Below are positions 8,017 through 15,638 of a stretch of DNA of 26,107 nucleotides, one piece after another; the stretch's first letter is position 1; every line of letters starts with the position of its first letter. The notes beneath the pieces are model-generated. The model saw only the letters and a list, made by a program, of their open reading frames with translations. It did no database searches and was not told the DNA's origin. The position numbers were made by a program, and so were the translations under genes. Source of the DNA: Coprococcus sp. (lineage in GTDB: Bacteria; Bacillota; Clostridia; Lachnospirales; Lachnospiraceae); NCBI GenBank assembly GCA_016297495.1, contig JAEDGN010000035.1, forward strand, positions 1-26,107, in the 5' to 3' direction.

Positions 8017-8607
8017 ATGAAGAGGATTATTCTGGCATCGGCATCACCAAGGAGAAGAGACCTGATGGAACAGGCAGGTTTTACTTTTGATGTTTGTGTC
8101 AGTACAAAAGAGGAAAAAAAGGAATCATGGAGTCCTGAGGAGACAGTGAAACGTCTTTCGGAGCAGAAAGCGCTGGATGTGTCAGAACAATATGATGAAG
8201 ATTGTATAGTTATTGGCGCAGATACGGTTGTGGCCTGTGAACATGAGATTCTCGGTAAGCCAACGGATGAAGAGGATGCTTTTCGGATGCTCTTTATGCT
8301 GCAGGGGAGGACTCACCAGGTCTATACGGGAGTTACCATCATTGAAGGACCAAAGGGAAACAGGACAGTGAAAGTTTTTGCAGAGAAGACAGACGTGACA
8401 ATGTATCCCATGTCTGCTGATATGATCCGGGAATATATCCGTACGGGTGAACCGATGGATAAAGCGGGAGCTTATGGTATTCAGGGCAGAGCGGCAGTAT
8501 TTGTGAAGTCTGTCTGTGGTGACTATAACAATGTGGTTGGATTGCCTGTTGCCGCCATATGGCAGTATTTTTATGGTAAAAAGGAGGGGCGGCATGCTGC
8601 ACTATAG
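8017..8607 (+). CDS. maf: Maf/YhdE-family nucleoside triphosphate pyrophosphatase
   Basis: Maf proteins hydrolyse non-canonical or selected nucleoside triphosphates (commonly dTTP/UTP or methylated NTPs) to monophosphates, a house-cleaning role, and in Firmicutes are also linked to septum inhibition. The 196-residue product has the N-terminal SASPRRRDL signature (8-16), the catalytic GADTVV (Asp69), the GKPTDEEDA motif and the C-terminal GAYGIQGRAAVFV..GDYNNVVGLPV. GGGAGG at 8002-8007 precedes the ATG. The subtype cannot be fixed by eye. The end of the gene overlaps the next one by 14 bp. Confidence 0.95.
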   Translation: MKRIILASASPRRRDLMEQAGFTFDVCVSTKEEKKESWSPEETVKRLSEQKALDVSEQYDEDCIVIGADTVVACEHEILGKPTDEEDAFRMLFMLQGRTHQVYTGVTIIEGPKGNRTVKVFAEKTDVTMYPMSADMIREYIRTGEPMDKAGAYGIQGRAAVFVKSVCGDYNNVVGLPVAAIWQYFYGKKEGRHAAL

Positions 8608-10159
8608 TGTTGATAATGAAATTATGACAGACTTGTACAGGGATTACCGTCAACTTAAGGGTGCAGATTATGAACAGCTTCATGATTTGGGAACCAGATA
8701 TCTGCCATTGTTGGATATGTATGAATTGGATGAGAAAACAATTTTTTCCATACAGCGGCTTTCTGAGTTTAAAACCGAGGAAGAGCTGGAGGAAGCAGAA
8801 ACTAAAATTGTCCATGGCTACCTGACGGCAAAAGCAGATTTGCGCAAGGAACAGGCGGAATATAAAGAATTTGTTATGCAGTTTGATGGTGAAGAAAGAC
8901 AGGCGCTATCAGGACTTGCAGAATATGTGTTGGGCCAGAAACGAATTCCTTATAAGATCCGTAACAGGAACCTTCATATTGATGTGCTGAGTACACCGGC
9001 AATGTCACTTGAACTGGATTTCGAAGATGTATTGATTGAGGATGGACGGCATCCGAGGGAGATTTTGCTTACCCATATTTCAGGTGAGAGCTACGAACAG
9101 GAGGAGATGATCAAACACGAAGACGGTACAGAGGAGATGATCAAAGAAACAAGATATCGTCTGCGTTTTGTCAACGGTTTGTCGGACGGACCATATCAAG
9201 TAAGGGAAAGTTCTTTTGTGTTCAGAGGATTGCAAGGCTCTCTGCATTTATATAATTATAATGCGCATCAGGAACCGGTGGATGTGGATGCAGATAAACT
9301 GCCATGGCGGCTTTTAATGCATCCTTTGAAGGCAATGCTTGAGAAAGCCCAGATATTGGGAGTGGAAGCACTGGATGCAGATGAAATGTCAGCTTTGCCG
9401 CTGTTATGTGTTTTTTATGAATTGATAGAGTTTTATCTGGCCCCTTCGACAGAAGCCGGTATTGGACGCAGCCTGATCAGATTTGATGAAGAATTGGCAG
9501 AGAATTTTGCTTTCAGTCAGGAAGATTTGGATGCTGCCTGTGAGTATCTGGCTCCATACGGGTTGGAAGAGCTGACAGAATGGCTGCATAAAGCTATTAC
9601 GGAGAGGTCATCTTTCTGCAGATACTGGATACAATTTGCATCCATGAAGAAGGCAGAGAATTTATATAAGGTGTTGTTGGAAACGCTGGAGAACTGCAGC
9701 AGATATTATGAAAAGAGGCCGGCACCCCTTGCTTGCAGAAAACACCGTGGGAATGTACGGCGTGGATTAAATGAATACTTTTGCCGCTACAAGTGGAGAG
9801 GTGAATTTCCGTGTTTCAGACGTGTAGAACCATCAGGCTTTCTGGAAGTGTCCAATGTTTACCAGAGAATGTACACTTACATTAATGAAAAACAGAAAGC
9901 TTATTACGTGGATTTTGTAGAAGGTATAACGGACCAGTCCTATACTATTATGGCTGTGGCGGGCTATGTATTGCTGAGAGATGGTGAAAATGCGCGGGAT
10001 TATCGTGCTTTGAACGGATATTTTCTGGACGGGGGGCGGCGCAATAGCCATATTGTGGGAAAGATAACTATTGATGGCACAATGACGGGAGAACAGGTAA
10101 TGGAACTGCTGAATGCAATGGTGGAGGATGTTCTTAACGGACTGAGCTGTATAGGCTAA
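8594..10159 (+). CDS. Protein of unknown function, 521 residues
   Basis: I do not recognise this family. The start at ATG 8594 is supported by AAGGAGG at 8581-8587 inside maf; longer in-frame starts would run far into maf. The protein looks soluble: there is no signal peptide or convincing membrane segment. The N-terminal half is rich in Glu, Leu and Lys. EEMIK occurs twice, 13 residues apart. The C-terminal third has aromatic- and Arg-rich segments (HRGNVRRGLNEYFCRYKWRGEFPCF) and an ending that looks like a compact conserved domain (DFVEGITDQSYTIMAVAGYVLLRDGENARDY). Translational coupling to maf is likely. Codon use resembles its neighbours, so there is no sign of recent transfer. Confidence 0.8.
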   Translation: MLHYSVDNEIMTDLYRDYRQLKGADYEQLHDLGTRYLPLLDMYELDEKTIFSIQRLSEFKTEEELEEAETKIVHGYLTAKADLRKEQAEYKEFVMQFDGEERQALSGLAEYVLGQKRIPYKIRNRNLHIDVLSTPAMSLELDFEDVLIEDGRHPREILLTHISGESYEQEEMIKHEDGTEEMIKETRYRLRFVNGLSDGPYQVRESSFVFRGLQGSLHLYNYNAHQEPVDVDADKLPWRLLMHPLKAMLEKAQILGVEALDADEMSALPLLCVFYELIEFYLAPSTEAGIGRSLIRFDEELAENFAFSQEDLDAACEYLAPYGLEELTEWLHKAITERSSFCRYWIQFASMKKAENLYKVLLETLENCSRYYEKRPAPLACRKHRGNVRRGLNEYFCRYKWRGEFPCFRRVEPSGFLEVSNVYQRMYTYINEKQKAYYVDFVEGITDQSYTIMAVAGYVLLRDGENARDYRALNGYFLDGGRRNSHIVGKITIDGTMTGEQVMELLNAMVEDVLNGLSCIG

Positions 10160-10226
10160 ATTAGAAGGCTTTTCGAAATTGATGCTGGAATAGCAGAGAA
10201 TTTTCAGAAAAATCTTTATAATTCTC

Positions 10227-10255
10227 TTGTATTATTTGCCATTATGCGCTATAAT
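10227..10255 (+). promoter_or_regulatory. Sigma-A promoter of the riboflavin operon
   Basis: TTGTAT (10227-10232), 17-nt spacer, perfect TATAAT (10250-10255). The expected start near 10262 is about 14 bases before the FMN aptamer, the usual placement for a riboswitch leader. Confidence 0.82.
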
Positions 10256-10275
10256 AACTCTCGGAAAGTGAATAA

Positions 10276-10383
10276 GATCTTCAGGGCAGGGTGTGAGTCC
10301 CTACCGGTGGTATAGCCCACGAGCCGCAAGGTTGATTCGGTGAAAGTCCGGAGCCGACAGTATAGTCTGGATGGAAGAAGATA
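10276..10383 (+). promoter_or_regulatory. FMN riboswitch aptamer (RFN element)
   Basis: All hallmark segments of the RFN element are present in order: TCTTCAGGGCAGGGTG, CCCTACCGGTGGTA, AGCCCACGAGCC, GATTCGGTGAAAGTCCG, GAGCCGACAGTATAGTC and GGATGGAAGAAGAT. The closing stem P1 is formed by 10277-10282 pairing with 10377-10382. It sits between a strong promoter and a terminator and in front of ribD. FMN binding should therefore stop transcription of the rib operon when flavin is plentiful. Confidence 0.96.
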
Positions 10384-10417
10384 AATAGACGTAAGTTTTG
10401 TGACTGAATTTATTGGC

Positions 10418-10450
10418 TGCTCTGGTTATTTTTGTGACCAGAGCATTTTC
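10418..10450 (+). terminator. Riboswitch-linked intrinsic terminator
   Basis: A perfect 9-bp stem (10418-10426 with 10437-10445, TGCTCTGGT/ACCAGAGCA) is followed by TTTTCTTTC. It lies 35 nt after the aptamer and is the expected expression platform. A competing antiterminator could not be identified with confidence by eye; an ATAAAT/ATTTAT pairing (10381-10386 with 10408-10413) would conflict with P1. Confidence 0.82.
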
Positions 10451-10544
10451 TTTCGCTATAGTATATGAATGTCTGTATTAGATGTTCATATAAATTTTGA
10501 CGCTGGTAGACTGCGTTTTATGCGCAATAGGAGTATGTCGATTT

Positions 10545-10581
10545 GCCTCTGAAGGATAGATTCAGAGGCTTTTTCTATTTT
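10545..10581 (+). terminator. Second intrinsic terminator in the rib leader
   Basis: A perfect 9-bp stem, GCCTCTGAA/TTCAGAGGC (10545-10553 with 10561-10569), a 7-nt loop, then TTTTTCTATTTT. By structure this is as strong as the riboswitch terminator, yet it lies about 100 nt further on and only 22 nt before the ribD ribosome binding site. Transcription of the operon must pass it. Confidence 0.82.
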
Positions 10582-10615
10582 ATACGACTGATTGCTTTGT
10601 TCAGGAGGGTAGGAT

Positions 10616-11731
10616 ATGGATAAAATTCAGGAAGACCTGCAGTATATGCGGCTGGCTCTGGAACAGGCTGCTTTGGGGAGAGGGTATACAAATCCGAATC
10701 CAATGGTTGGGGCTGTTATAGTAAAGAATGGACAGGTTATTGCAAAAGGATATCATCATTGCTGTGGGCAGGGACATGCGGAAGTGGAAGCTTTTAGAGA
10801 TGCCGGTGATACAGATGTTACAGGTGCAACCATGTATGTGACCCTGGAGCCTTGCTCCCATTATGGAAAGACCCCGCCATGTGCGGATAAGATTATTGAG
10901 AAAAAAATAGGCCGAGTGGTTGTTGGAGCGATGGATCCCAACCCATTGGTAGCAGGGAGAGGTGTCGAGAAACTTCGTAATGCAGGCATTGAAGTGACTA
11001 CGGGTGTGCTGGCAGATGAAAGTATCAGACTTAATGAAATTTTCATGAAATATATTGTGAATAAGGAGCCTTTTGTACTTTATAAATCGGCAATGTCACT
11101 GGATGGTAAAATTGCGGCGCCTAATGGAGAATCTCAGTGGATATCCTGTGAAGAATCAAGAAAGGAAGTACACAGACTGCGTCATCAGTATATGGCCATT
11201 ATGGTAGGGTCCCAGACAGTGCTGACAGATGATCCTATGCTGAATTGTCGTCTGGTTGAAGGAAAGAATCCGATTCGGGTGATTGTTGATTCGATGCTGC
11301 GGATACCAATGTCAGCACGGCTGGTACAGACAGCCAGAGATATCAGGACAATTGTAGCCTGTACGCCGAAAGCTTCTGAAGAGAAAATTCATGATCTGCA
11401 GGGTGTCGGTGTAGAAGTGCTTGTGACCGATGAAAAGGATGGACATGTGGATCTTAAAAGGCTGACGGAGATGCTGGGACAGATGCAGATTGACAGTATT
11501 CTGATAGAAGGAGGAGCCACTCTTGCAGCAGCGGCCTTTGAGGCAGATATTGTAGATAAAGTACAGATGTATGTGGCACCAATGATAATTGGAGGTGCTT
11601 CGTCCAGAACACCGGTGGGTGGAAGCGGTATTGCCCATTTGGCGGATGCCTGGAAACTTCGGGACATAAGTGCCAGAAATATTGGCAATGATATCTGTAT
11701 CAGCGGATATGTAATGAAACAGGAGGTTTGA
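10616..11731 (+). CDS. ribD: Bifunctional riboflavin biosynthesis deaminase/reductase RibD
   Basis: RibD deaminates the pyrimidine intermediate made from GTP and then reduces its ribosyl side chain. The N-terminal cytidine-deaminase-like domain binds zinc through His54 (HAE, with catalytic Glu56), Cys80 and Cys89 (PCSHYGKTPPC). The reductase domain begins near residue 145 with KSAMSLDGKIA and has the typical GSQTVLTDDPMLNCR and ILIEGGATLAAAAF segments. Its 371 residues are full length. AGGAGG at 10603-10608 precedes the ATG. First gene of the operon under FMN riboswitch control; ribE starts one base after the stop. Confidence 0.97.
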   Translation: MDKIQEDLQYMRLALEQAALGRGYTNPNPMVGAVIVKNGQVIAKGYHHCCGQGHAEVEAFRDAGDTDVTGATMYVTLEPCSHYGKTPPCADKIIEKKIGRVVVGAMDPNPLVAGRGVEKLRNAGIEVTTGVLADESIRLNEIFMKYIVNKEPFVLYKSAMSLDGKIAAPNGESQWISCEESRKEVHRLRHQYMAIMVGSQTVLTDDPMLNCRLVEGKNPIRVIVDSMLRIPMSARLVQTARDIRTIVACTPKASEEKIHDLQGVGVEVLVTDEKDGHVDLKRLTEMLGQMQIDSILIEGGATLAAAAFEADIVDKVQMYVAPMIIGGASSRTPVGGSGIAHLADAWKLRDISARNIGNDICISGYVMKQEV

Positions 11732-11732
11732 T

Positions 11733-12392
11733 ATGTTTACAGGAATTATAGAAGAAATAGGAACAGTCAAACAGATGATTCCGGGAAAGGAGTCCTACCG
11801 CCTGACAGTCAGTGCAGAAAAAGTGCTGGAGGGAACAAAAGTTGGTGACAGTATTGCCACAAACGGTATTTGTCTGACTGTAACATCTATTCGAGGTAAC
11901 AGTTTTGATGCAGATGTTATGGCCGAGACAGTCCGAAGAACTAATCTGTCATCCCTGCATGCTGGAAGTCGTGTGAATCTCGAAAGAGCTTTGACACTGA
12001 GCAGCCGACTTGGAGGACATATTGTCAGTGGACATATTGACGGTACAGGTACCATTACCTCTATGGTCAGAGAGGATAATGCTGTATGGATCACAGTTTC
12101 AGCAAAGAGTTCTCTGCTGAAATATATGATTGAGAAAGGTTCTATTGCCATTGATGGTATCAGTCTGACACTGGCTTATGTAGATGATGAGTGTTTTAAA
12201 GTATCTGTTATTCCTCATACCGGTGAGGAGACTATATTATTAAAAAAGAAACCGGGAGATACAGTGAATCTGGAGTGTGATCTTATCGGTAAATATGTAG
12301 AAAAACTGCTGCGCTGCCAGTCGGAGGATGAAAAAGATCAGACATCCGGTGGTATTACGGAAGCATTTCTGATAGAAAATGGATTTATGTAA
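11733..12392 (+). CDS. ribE: Riboflavin synthase (alpha subunit)
   Basis: Catalyses the dismutation of two 6,7-dimethyl-8-ribityllumazine molecules to riboflavin, the last step of the pathway. The 219-residue protein starts with the signature MFTGIIEEIG and consists of two similar lumazine-binding barrels, visible as the paired NGICLTVT and DGISLTLA motifs and the GGHIVSGHIDGTG linker between them. AGGAGG at 11721-11726 lies inside the end of ribD. A final tail of about 20 residues after the second barrel is variable in the family. Confidence 0.97.
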   Translation: MFTGIIEEIGTVKQMIPGKESYRLTVSAEKVLEGTKVGDSIATNGICLTVTSIRGNSFDADVMAETVRRTNLSSLHAGSRVNLERALTLSSRLGGHIVSGHIDGTGTITSMVREDNAVWITVSAKSSLLKYMIEKGSIAIDGISLTLAYVDDECFKVSVIPHTGEETILLKKKPGDTVNLECDLIGKYVEKLLRCQSEDEKDQTSGGITEAFLIENGFM

Positions 12393-12403
12393 GGAGGAAT
12401 TTG

Positions 12404-13636
12404 ATGAAGGAGTTTAATACAATAGAAGAGGTGCTTGAAGATATCCGTGACGGCAAAATTGTTGTTGTTATGGATGATGAAGACAGAGAAAACGAAGGAG
12501 ATGTCATCTGTGCTGCGGAATTTGCGACGCCGCAGAATGTGAATTTTATGGCGTCATACGCAAAAGGGCTGATCTGTATGCCTATGCATTCTGATTATGT
12601 GAGTAAGCTGGGATTGGATATGATGTGTATGGAGAATACAGATAATCACGGTACAGCCTTTACGGAATCTATTGATTATAAGGAAACATCGACAGGTATT
12701 TCTGCTTTTGAAAGATCTCTGACAGCTATGAAGACTGTTGAGGATGATATTTGTCCTGAGGATTTCAGGCGTCCTGGCCATATGTTTCCGCTGGCTGCAA
12801 AAAAGGGTGGTGTTTTTGACCGTCCGGGGCATACTGAAGCGACAGTGGATCTGATGGAGATGGCTGGCTTGAAAAAAGTAGGTCTTTGCTGTGAAATCAT
12901 GAATGATGACGGCACTATGGCAAGAAAAAATGATCTGTTAGCTTTTGCAGAGAGGCATCAATTAAAAATCTGTACGATTGCTCAGATTAAACGTTATAGA
13001 AAAGAACACGAAAAACTGGTTGAATGTGTGGCAAAGGCTAAGCTTCCAACAAAATATGGCGATTTTATGATGTATGGCTATATCAATAAATTGAATGGTG
13101 AACATCATGTGGCTTTGGTCAAGGGTGAAATTGGTGACGGTAAAGCGGTCTTATGCCGTGTTCATTCTGAATGTCTTACAGGTGATGCTTTTGGTTCTGC
13201 AAAGTGCGACTGTGGTGAACAGCTGGAAGCAGCTATGCGTATGATTCAGAAGGAAGGCCGCGGAGTGCTGCTTTATCTCAGGCAAGAGGGCCGTGGTATT
13301 GGGCTTATCAATAAGATTAGAGCGTATGCGCTTCAGGATGAGGGTTACGATACGATCCAGGCCAATATTATGCTTGGATTCCCTGCAGATATGAGAGATT
13401 ATACTATTGGATCTCAGATCCTGGAAGATCTGGGAGTACATGAGCTTAGACTGATGACAAATAATCCTCAGAAAATAGATGGAATTGCAGCCTTTGATCT
13501 GAAGATTATCGAACGTGTTCCGATTCAGATGGAACTTGGTAAAAATGATGCATTCTATCTGCTGACCAAGCAGGAGAAAATGGGGCATCTTTTAACATAT
13601 CCGGTAAAGCCGGAAAAAAGTAAAGACAATGAATAA
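12404..13636 (+). CDS. ribBA: Bifunctional DHBP synthase / GTP cyclohydrolase II
   Basis: Makes both precursors of riboflavin: dihydroxybutanone phosphate from ribulose 5-phosphate, and the pyrimidine precursor from GTP. Residues 1-205 are the RibB half (DDEDRENEGD at 24-33, the TSTGISAFER loop, RPGHMFPL..GGVFDRPGHTEA). The RibA half follows, with zinc ligands Cys257, Cys268 and Cys270 and the RQEGRGIG motif (293-300). The 410-residue length is normal. ATG 12404 is chosen over the TTG just before it because AAGGAGG (12391-12397) is 6 nt upstream. Key catalytic residues appear intact in both halves. Confidence 0.97.
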   Translation: MKEFNTIEEVLEDIRDGKIVVVMDDEDRENEGDVICAAEFATPQNVNFMASYAKGLICMPMHSDYVSKLGLDMMCMENTDNHGTAFTESIDYKETSTGISAFERSLTAMKTVEDDICPEDFRRPGHMFPLAAKKGGVFDRPGHTEATVDLMEMAGLKKVGLCCEIMNDDGTMARKNDLLAFAERHQLKICTIAQIKRYRKEHEKLVECVAKAKLPTKYGDFMMYGYINKLNGEHHVALVKGEIGDGKAVLCRVHSECLTGDAFGSAKCDCGEQLEAAMRMIQKEGRGVLLYLRQEGRGIGLINKIRAYALQDEGYDTIQANIMLGFPADMRDYTIGSQILEDLGVHELRLMTNNPQKIDGIAAFDLKIIERVPIQMELGKNDAFYLLTKQEKMGHLLTYPVKPEKSKDNE

Positions 13637-13661
13637 TTTTTTATGAAAAGGAGAGAAAAAA

Positions 13662-14123
13662 ATGAATGTATTAGAAGGAAAATTAATAGCTGAGGGAATT
13701 AAGATCGGTATTGTATGCTCACGTTTTAACGAGTTTATCACATCCAAACTGCTGGGCGGTGCCATGGATGGCCTTGTAAGACACGGCGTCAATGATGATG
13801 ATGTAGATGTGGCCTGGGTTCCTGGAGCATTTGAAATACCTCTTGCAGCACAGAAAATGGCAGCTTCAGGAAAGTATGATGCAATCATTTGTCTTGGTGC
13901 TGTTATCAAAGGATCTACTTCCCATTATGATTATGTATGTGCTGAAGTTTCCAAGGGAATTGCCTCCGTTTCCCTGTCTTCAGGTATGCCGGTACTCTTT
14001 GGTGTACTTACTACTGATAATATTGAACAGGCTATCGAGAGAGCAGGCACAAAAGCAGGCAATAAGGGATATGATGTGGCACTTAGCGCCATTGAGATGG
14101 TCAATCTGTTCAAAAATATGTAA
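13662..14123 (+). CDS. ribH: 6,7-dimethyl-8-ribityllumazine synthase
   Basis: Condenses dihydroxybutanone phosphate with the ribitylamino-pyrimidine to form lumazine, typically in a 60-subunit capsid that houses riboflavin synthase. The 153-residue protein has SRFNEFIT (20-27), GAFEIP (55-60) and GAVIKGSTSHYDYV with catalytic His88. AAGGAGAG before the ATG serves as ribosome binding site. Last gene of the operon; no convincing terminator follows, so some transcription could continue toward msmX. Confidence 0.97.
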   Translation: MNVLEGKLIAEGIKIGIVCSRFNEFITSKLLGGAMDGLVRHGVNDDDVDVAWVPGAFEIPLAAQKMAASGKYDAIICLGAVIKGSTSHYDYVCAEVSKGIASVSLSSGMPVLFGVLTTDNIEQAIERAGTKAGNKGYDVALSAIEMVNLFKNM

Positions 14124-14303
14124 ATTTTGTCAGCCATTTATCCGGTTTGATGAATAATAAAAAAATGACAGTCTAAAAAAGGGTTTTTCGCGTTTTCGGC
14201 ATTCATTTTGCTTATGAAAATGTTCAGGAATTTGATTAAACTTGTACAATCTGCAAAAAAGAATCAGATTTTAGAAAAATCAACAAAGTTATGAATTATT
14301 ATT

Positions 14304-14359
14304 TGGTTAAACCATCTATGGTTCTTTCTGGTTATCTGGTGTAGTATATAACCAGAAAG
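14304..14359 (+). promoter_or_regulatory. Nested inverted repeats upstream of msmX
   Basis: Three dyads lie together 35-90 bp before the gene: TGGTT-A-AACCA (14304-14314), AACCAT-CT-ATGGTT (14310-14323) and a perfect 12-bp repeat with a 12-nt loop (14324-14335 with 14348-14359, CTTTCTGGTTAT/ATAACCAGAAAG). TAGTAT (14342-14347), a possible -10 box, sits in the last loop, with a poor -35 (TGGTTC at 14319, 17-nt spacer). This could be an operator cluster or an RNA leader. There is no T-run, so it is not a terminator. Confidence 0.55.
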
Positions 14360-14394
14360 AGAGTGCTAAATACTTACAAGGGGGAAATTTTTTT

Positions 14395-15504
14395 ATGGCA
14401 AGCTTATCACTGAGACATATTTACAAAATTTATCCAAATGGTTTCAATGCAGTTAAGGACTTTAACCTTGAGATTGAAGATAAAGAATTCATCATTTTCG
14501 TAGGACCATCAGGTTGTGGTAAATCAACAACACTTCGTATGATCGCAGGTTTGGAAGAGATCAGCAAAGGTGAGTTGTACATAGATGACAAACTGGTAAA
14601 TGATGTTGAACCAAAAGACAGAGATATCGCAATGGTATTCCAGAGCTACGCTCTGTATCCACATATGTCTATTTACGACAATATGGCATTTGGTCTTAAA
14701 TTAAGAAAGATGCCGAAGGATGAGATTGACAAGCGTGTACATGAGGCTGCACGTATTCTTGATATTGAACATCTGCTTGAGAGAAAGCCGAAACTGTTAT
14801 CTGGTGGTCAGAGACAGCGTGTTGCTATGGGTCGTGCTATCGTACGTGAGCCAAAGGTATTCCTTATGGACGAGCCTTTATCCAACCTGGATGCAAAACT
14901 TCGTGTTCAGATGCGTCTTGAAATTTCCAAACTTCATCAGAGACTGCAGACAACAATCATTTATGTAACACATGACCAGACAGAGGCTATGACACTTGGT
15001 ACAAGAATTGTTGTTATGAAGGATGGTATTGTTCAGCAGGTAGATTCTCCTCAGAATCTGTATGATTTCCCTGGTAACTTATTCGTTGCAGGCTTCATTG
15101 GTTCTCCACAGATGAACTTTATTGATGCAAAGGTTGTCAAAGAAGGCAACGATATGTTCCTTACATATGGCGAAGGTCATAGGGTTATTGTTACACCTGA
15201 GAAGGCTGCTAAACTGGGTGATTATGTTGGCAAGGAAGTTACATTTGGTATCAGACCTGAAGATGTATTCTCTACAGAGAGATATGCAGGAGCTAATGAT
15301 AACAACACAGTTGAGGCAAGTGTAAGAGTATATGAAATGCTTGGTGCAGAGGTATTCTTATATCTGACAGTTGATGGTATCGATGTAACATGTCGTGAAC
15401 ATCCAAGCACAAAAGCTAAACCAGGCGATGTTATGAAGATTTCCTTCGATGTTAACAAGATCCATGTATTCGATAAGGAGACTCAGGTTACAATTACAAA
15501 CTAG
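14395..15504 (+). CDS. msmX: Sugar ABC transporter ATP-binding protein, MsmX/UgpC type
   Basis: The ATPase energises sugar importers of the MalK/MsmK/UgpC class. Walker A is GPSGCGKST (37-45), the signature LSGGQRQR (135-142), Walker B VFLMDEP (155-161) and the H-loop THDQTEA follows. The C-terminal third is the OB-fold regulatory domain (TFGIRPEDVF). Its 369 residues are full length. No permease or binding-protein genes are nearby. This fits MsmX-type multitasking ATPases that serve several importers encoded elsewhere, though which importers cannot be told from here. Ribosome binding site AAGGGGG lies upstream of ATG 14395. It is a single-gene unit, closed by a terminator. Confidence 0.93.
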   Translation: MASLSLRHIYKIYPNGFNAVKDFNLEIEDKEFIIFVGPSGCGKSTTLRMIAGLEEISKGELYIDDKLVNDVEPKDRDIAMVFQSYALYPHMSIYDNMAFGLKLRKMPKDEIDKRVHEAARILDIEHLLERKPKLLSGGQRQRVAMGRAIVREPKVFLMDEPLSNLDAKLRVQMRLEISKLHQRLQTTIIYVTHDQTEAMTLGTRIVVMKDGIVQQVDSPQNLYDFPGNLFVAGFIGSPQMNFIDAKVVKEGNDMFLTYGEGHRVIVTPEKAAKLGDYVGKEVTFGIRPEDVFSTERYAGANDNNTVEASVRVYEMLGAEVFLYLTVDGIDVTCREHPSTKAKPGDVMKISFDVNKIHVFDKETQVTITN

Positions 15505-15522
15505 TTTGCTTTGACATTTTTT

Positions 15523-15553
15523 GAGGGAATACAGTTGTATTCCCTCTTTTTTT
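15523..15553 (+). terminator. Intrinsic terminator after msmX
   Basis: A perfect 10-bp stem, GAGGGAATAC/GTATTCCCTC (15523-15532 with 15537-15546), an AGTT loop, then seven T. It lies 18 bp after the msmX stop. Confidence 0.93.
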
Positions 15554-15638
15554 AGTTTATCATATGAATTAGCAGTGAAGTCTGCGATATGCATGGCTTA
15601 GTATGAATAAGTATTTGTATGAGAAGGAGGAATTATAT

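Larger units (their letters stand above)
10160..10615 (+). other. 456-bp non-coding leader region of the rib operon
   Basis: This gene-free stretch holds, in order: an 8-bp inverted repeat (10195-10202 with 10220-10227) touching the promoter -35; the promoter; the FMN aptamer; an intrinsic terminator; an A/T-rich 8-bp hairpin (10462-10469 with 10485-10492); a GC-containing 4-bp hairpin (10512-10526); a second intrinsic terminator; and the ribD ribosome binding site. No terminator for the gene upstream was found. No open reading frame of credible length is present. Confidence 0.75.

Noticed and set aside
8516..8593. N-terminal extension of the unknown gene into maf
   Set aside because: It lacks a ribosome binding site, whereas ATG 8594 has an ideal one.
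13510..13530. GAAC-GT-GTTC dyad in ribBA
   Set aside because: The half-site spacing is 2 rather than 4 and it lies inside a coding region.
14124..14235. Possible terminator after ribH (TGTCA...TGACA and CATTTT...AAAATG pairs)
   Set aside because: Stems are very short or have long loops, and no T-run follows.
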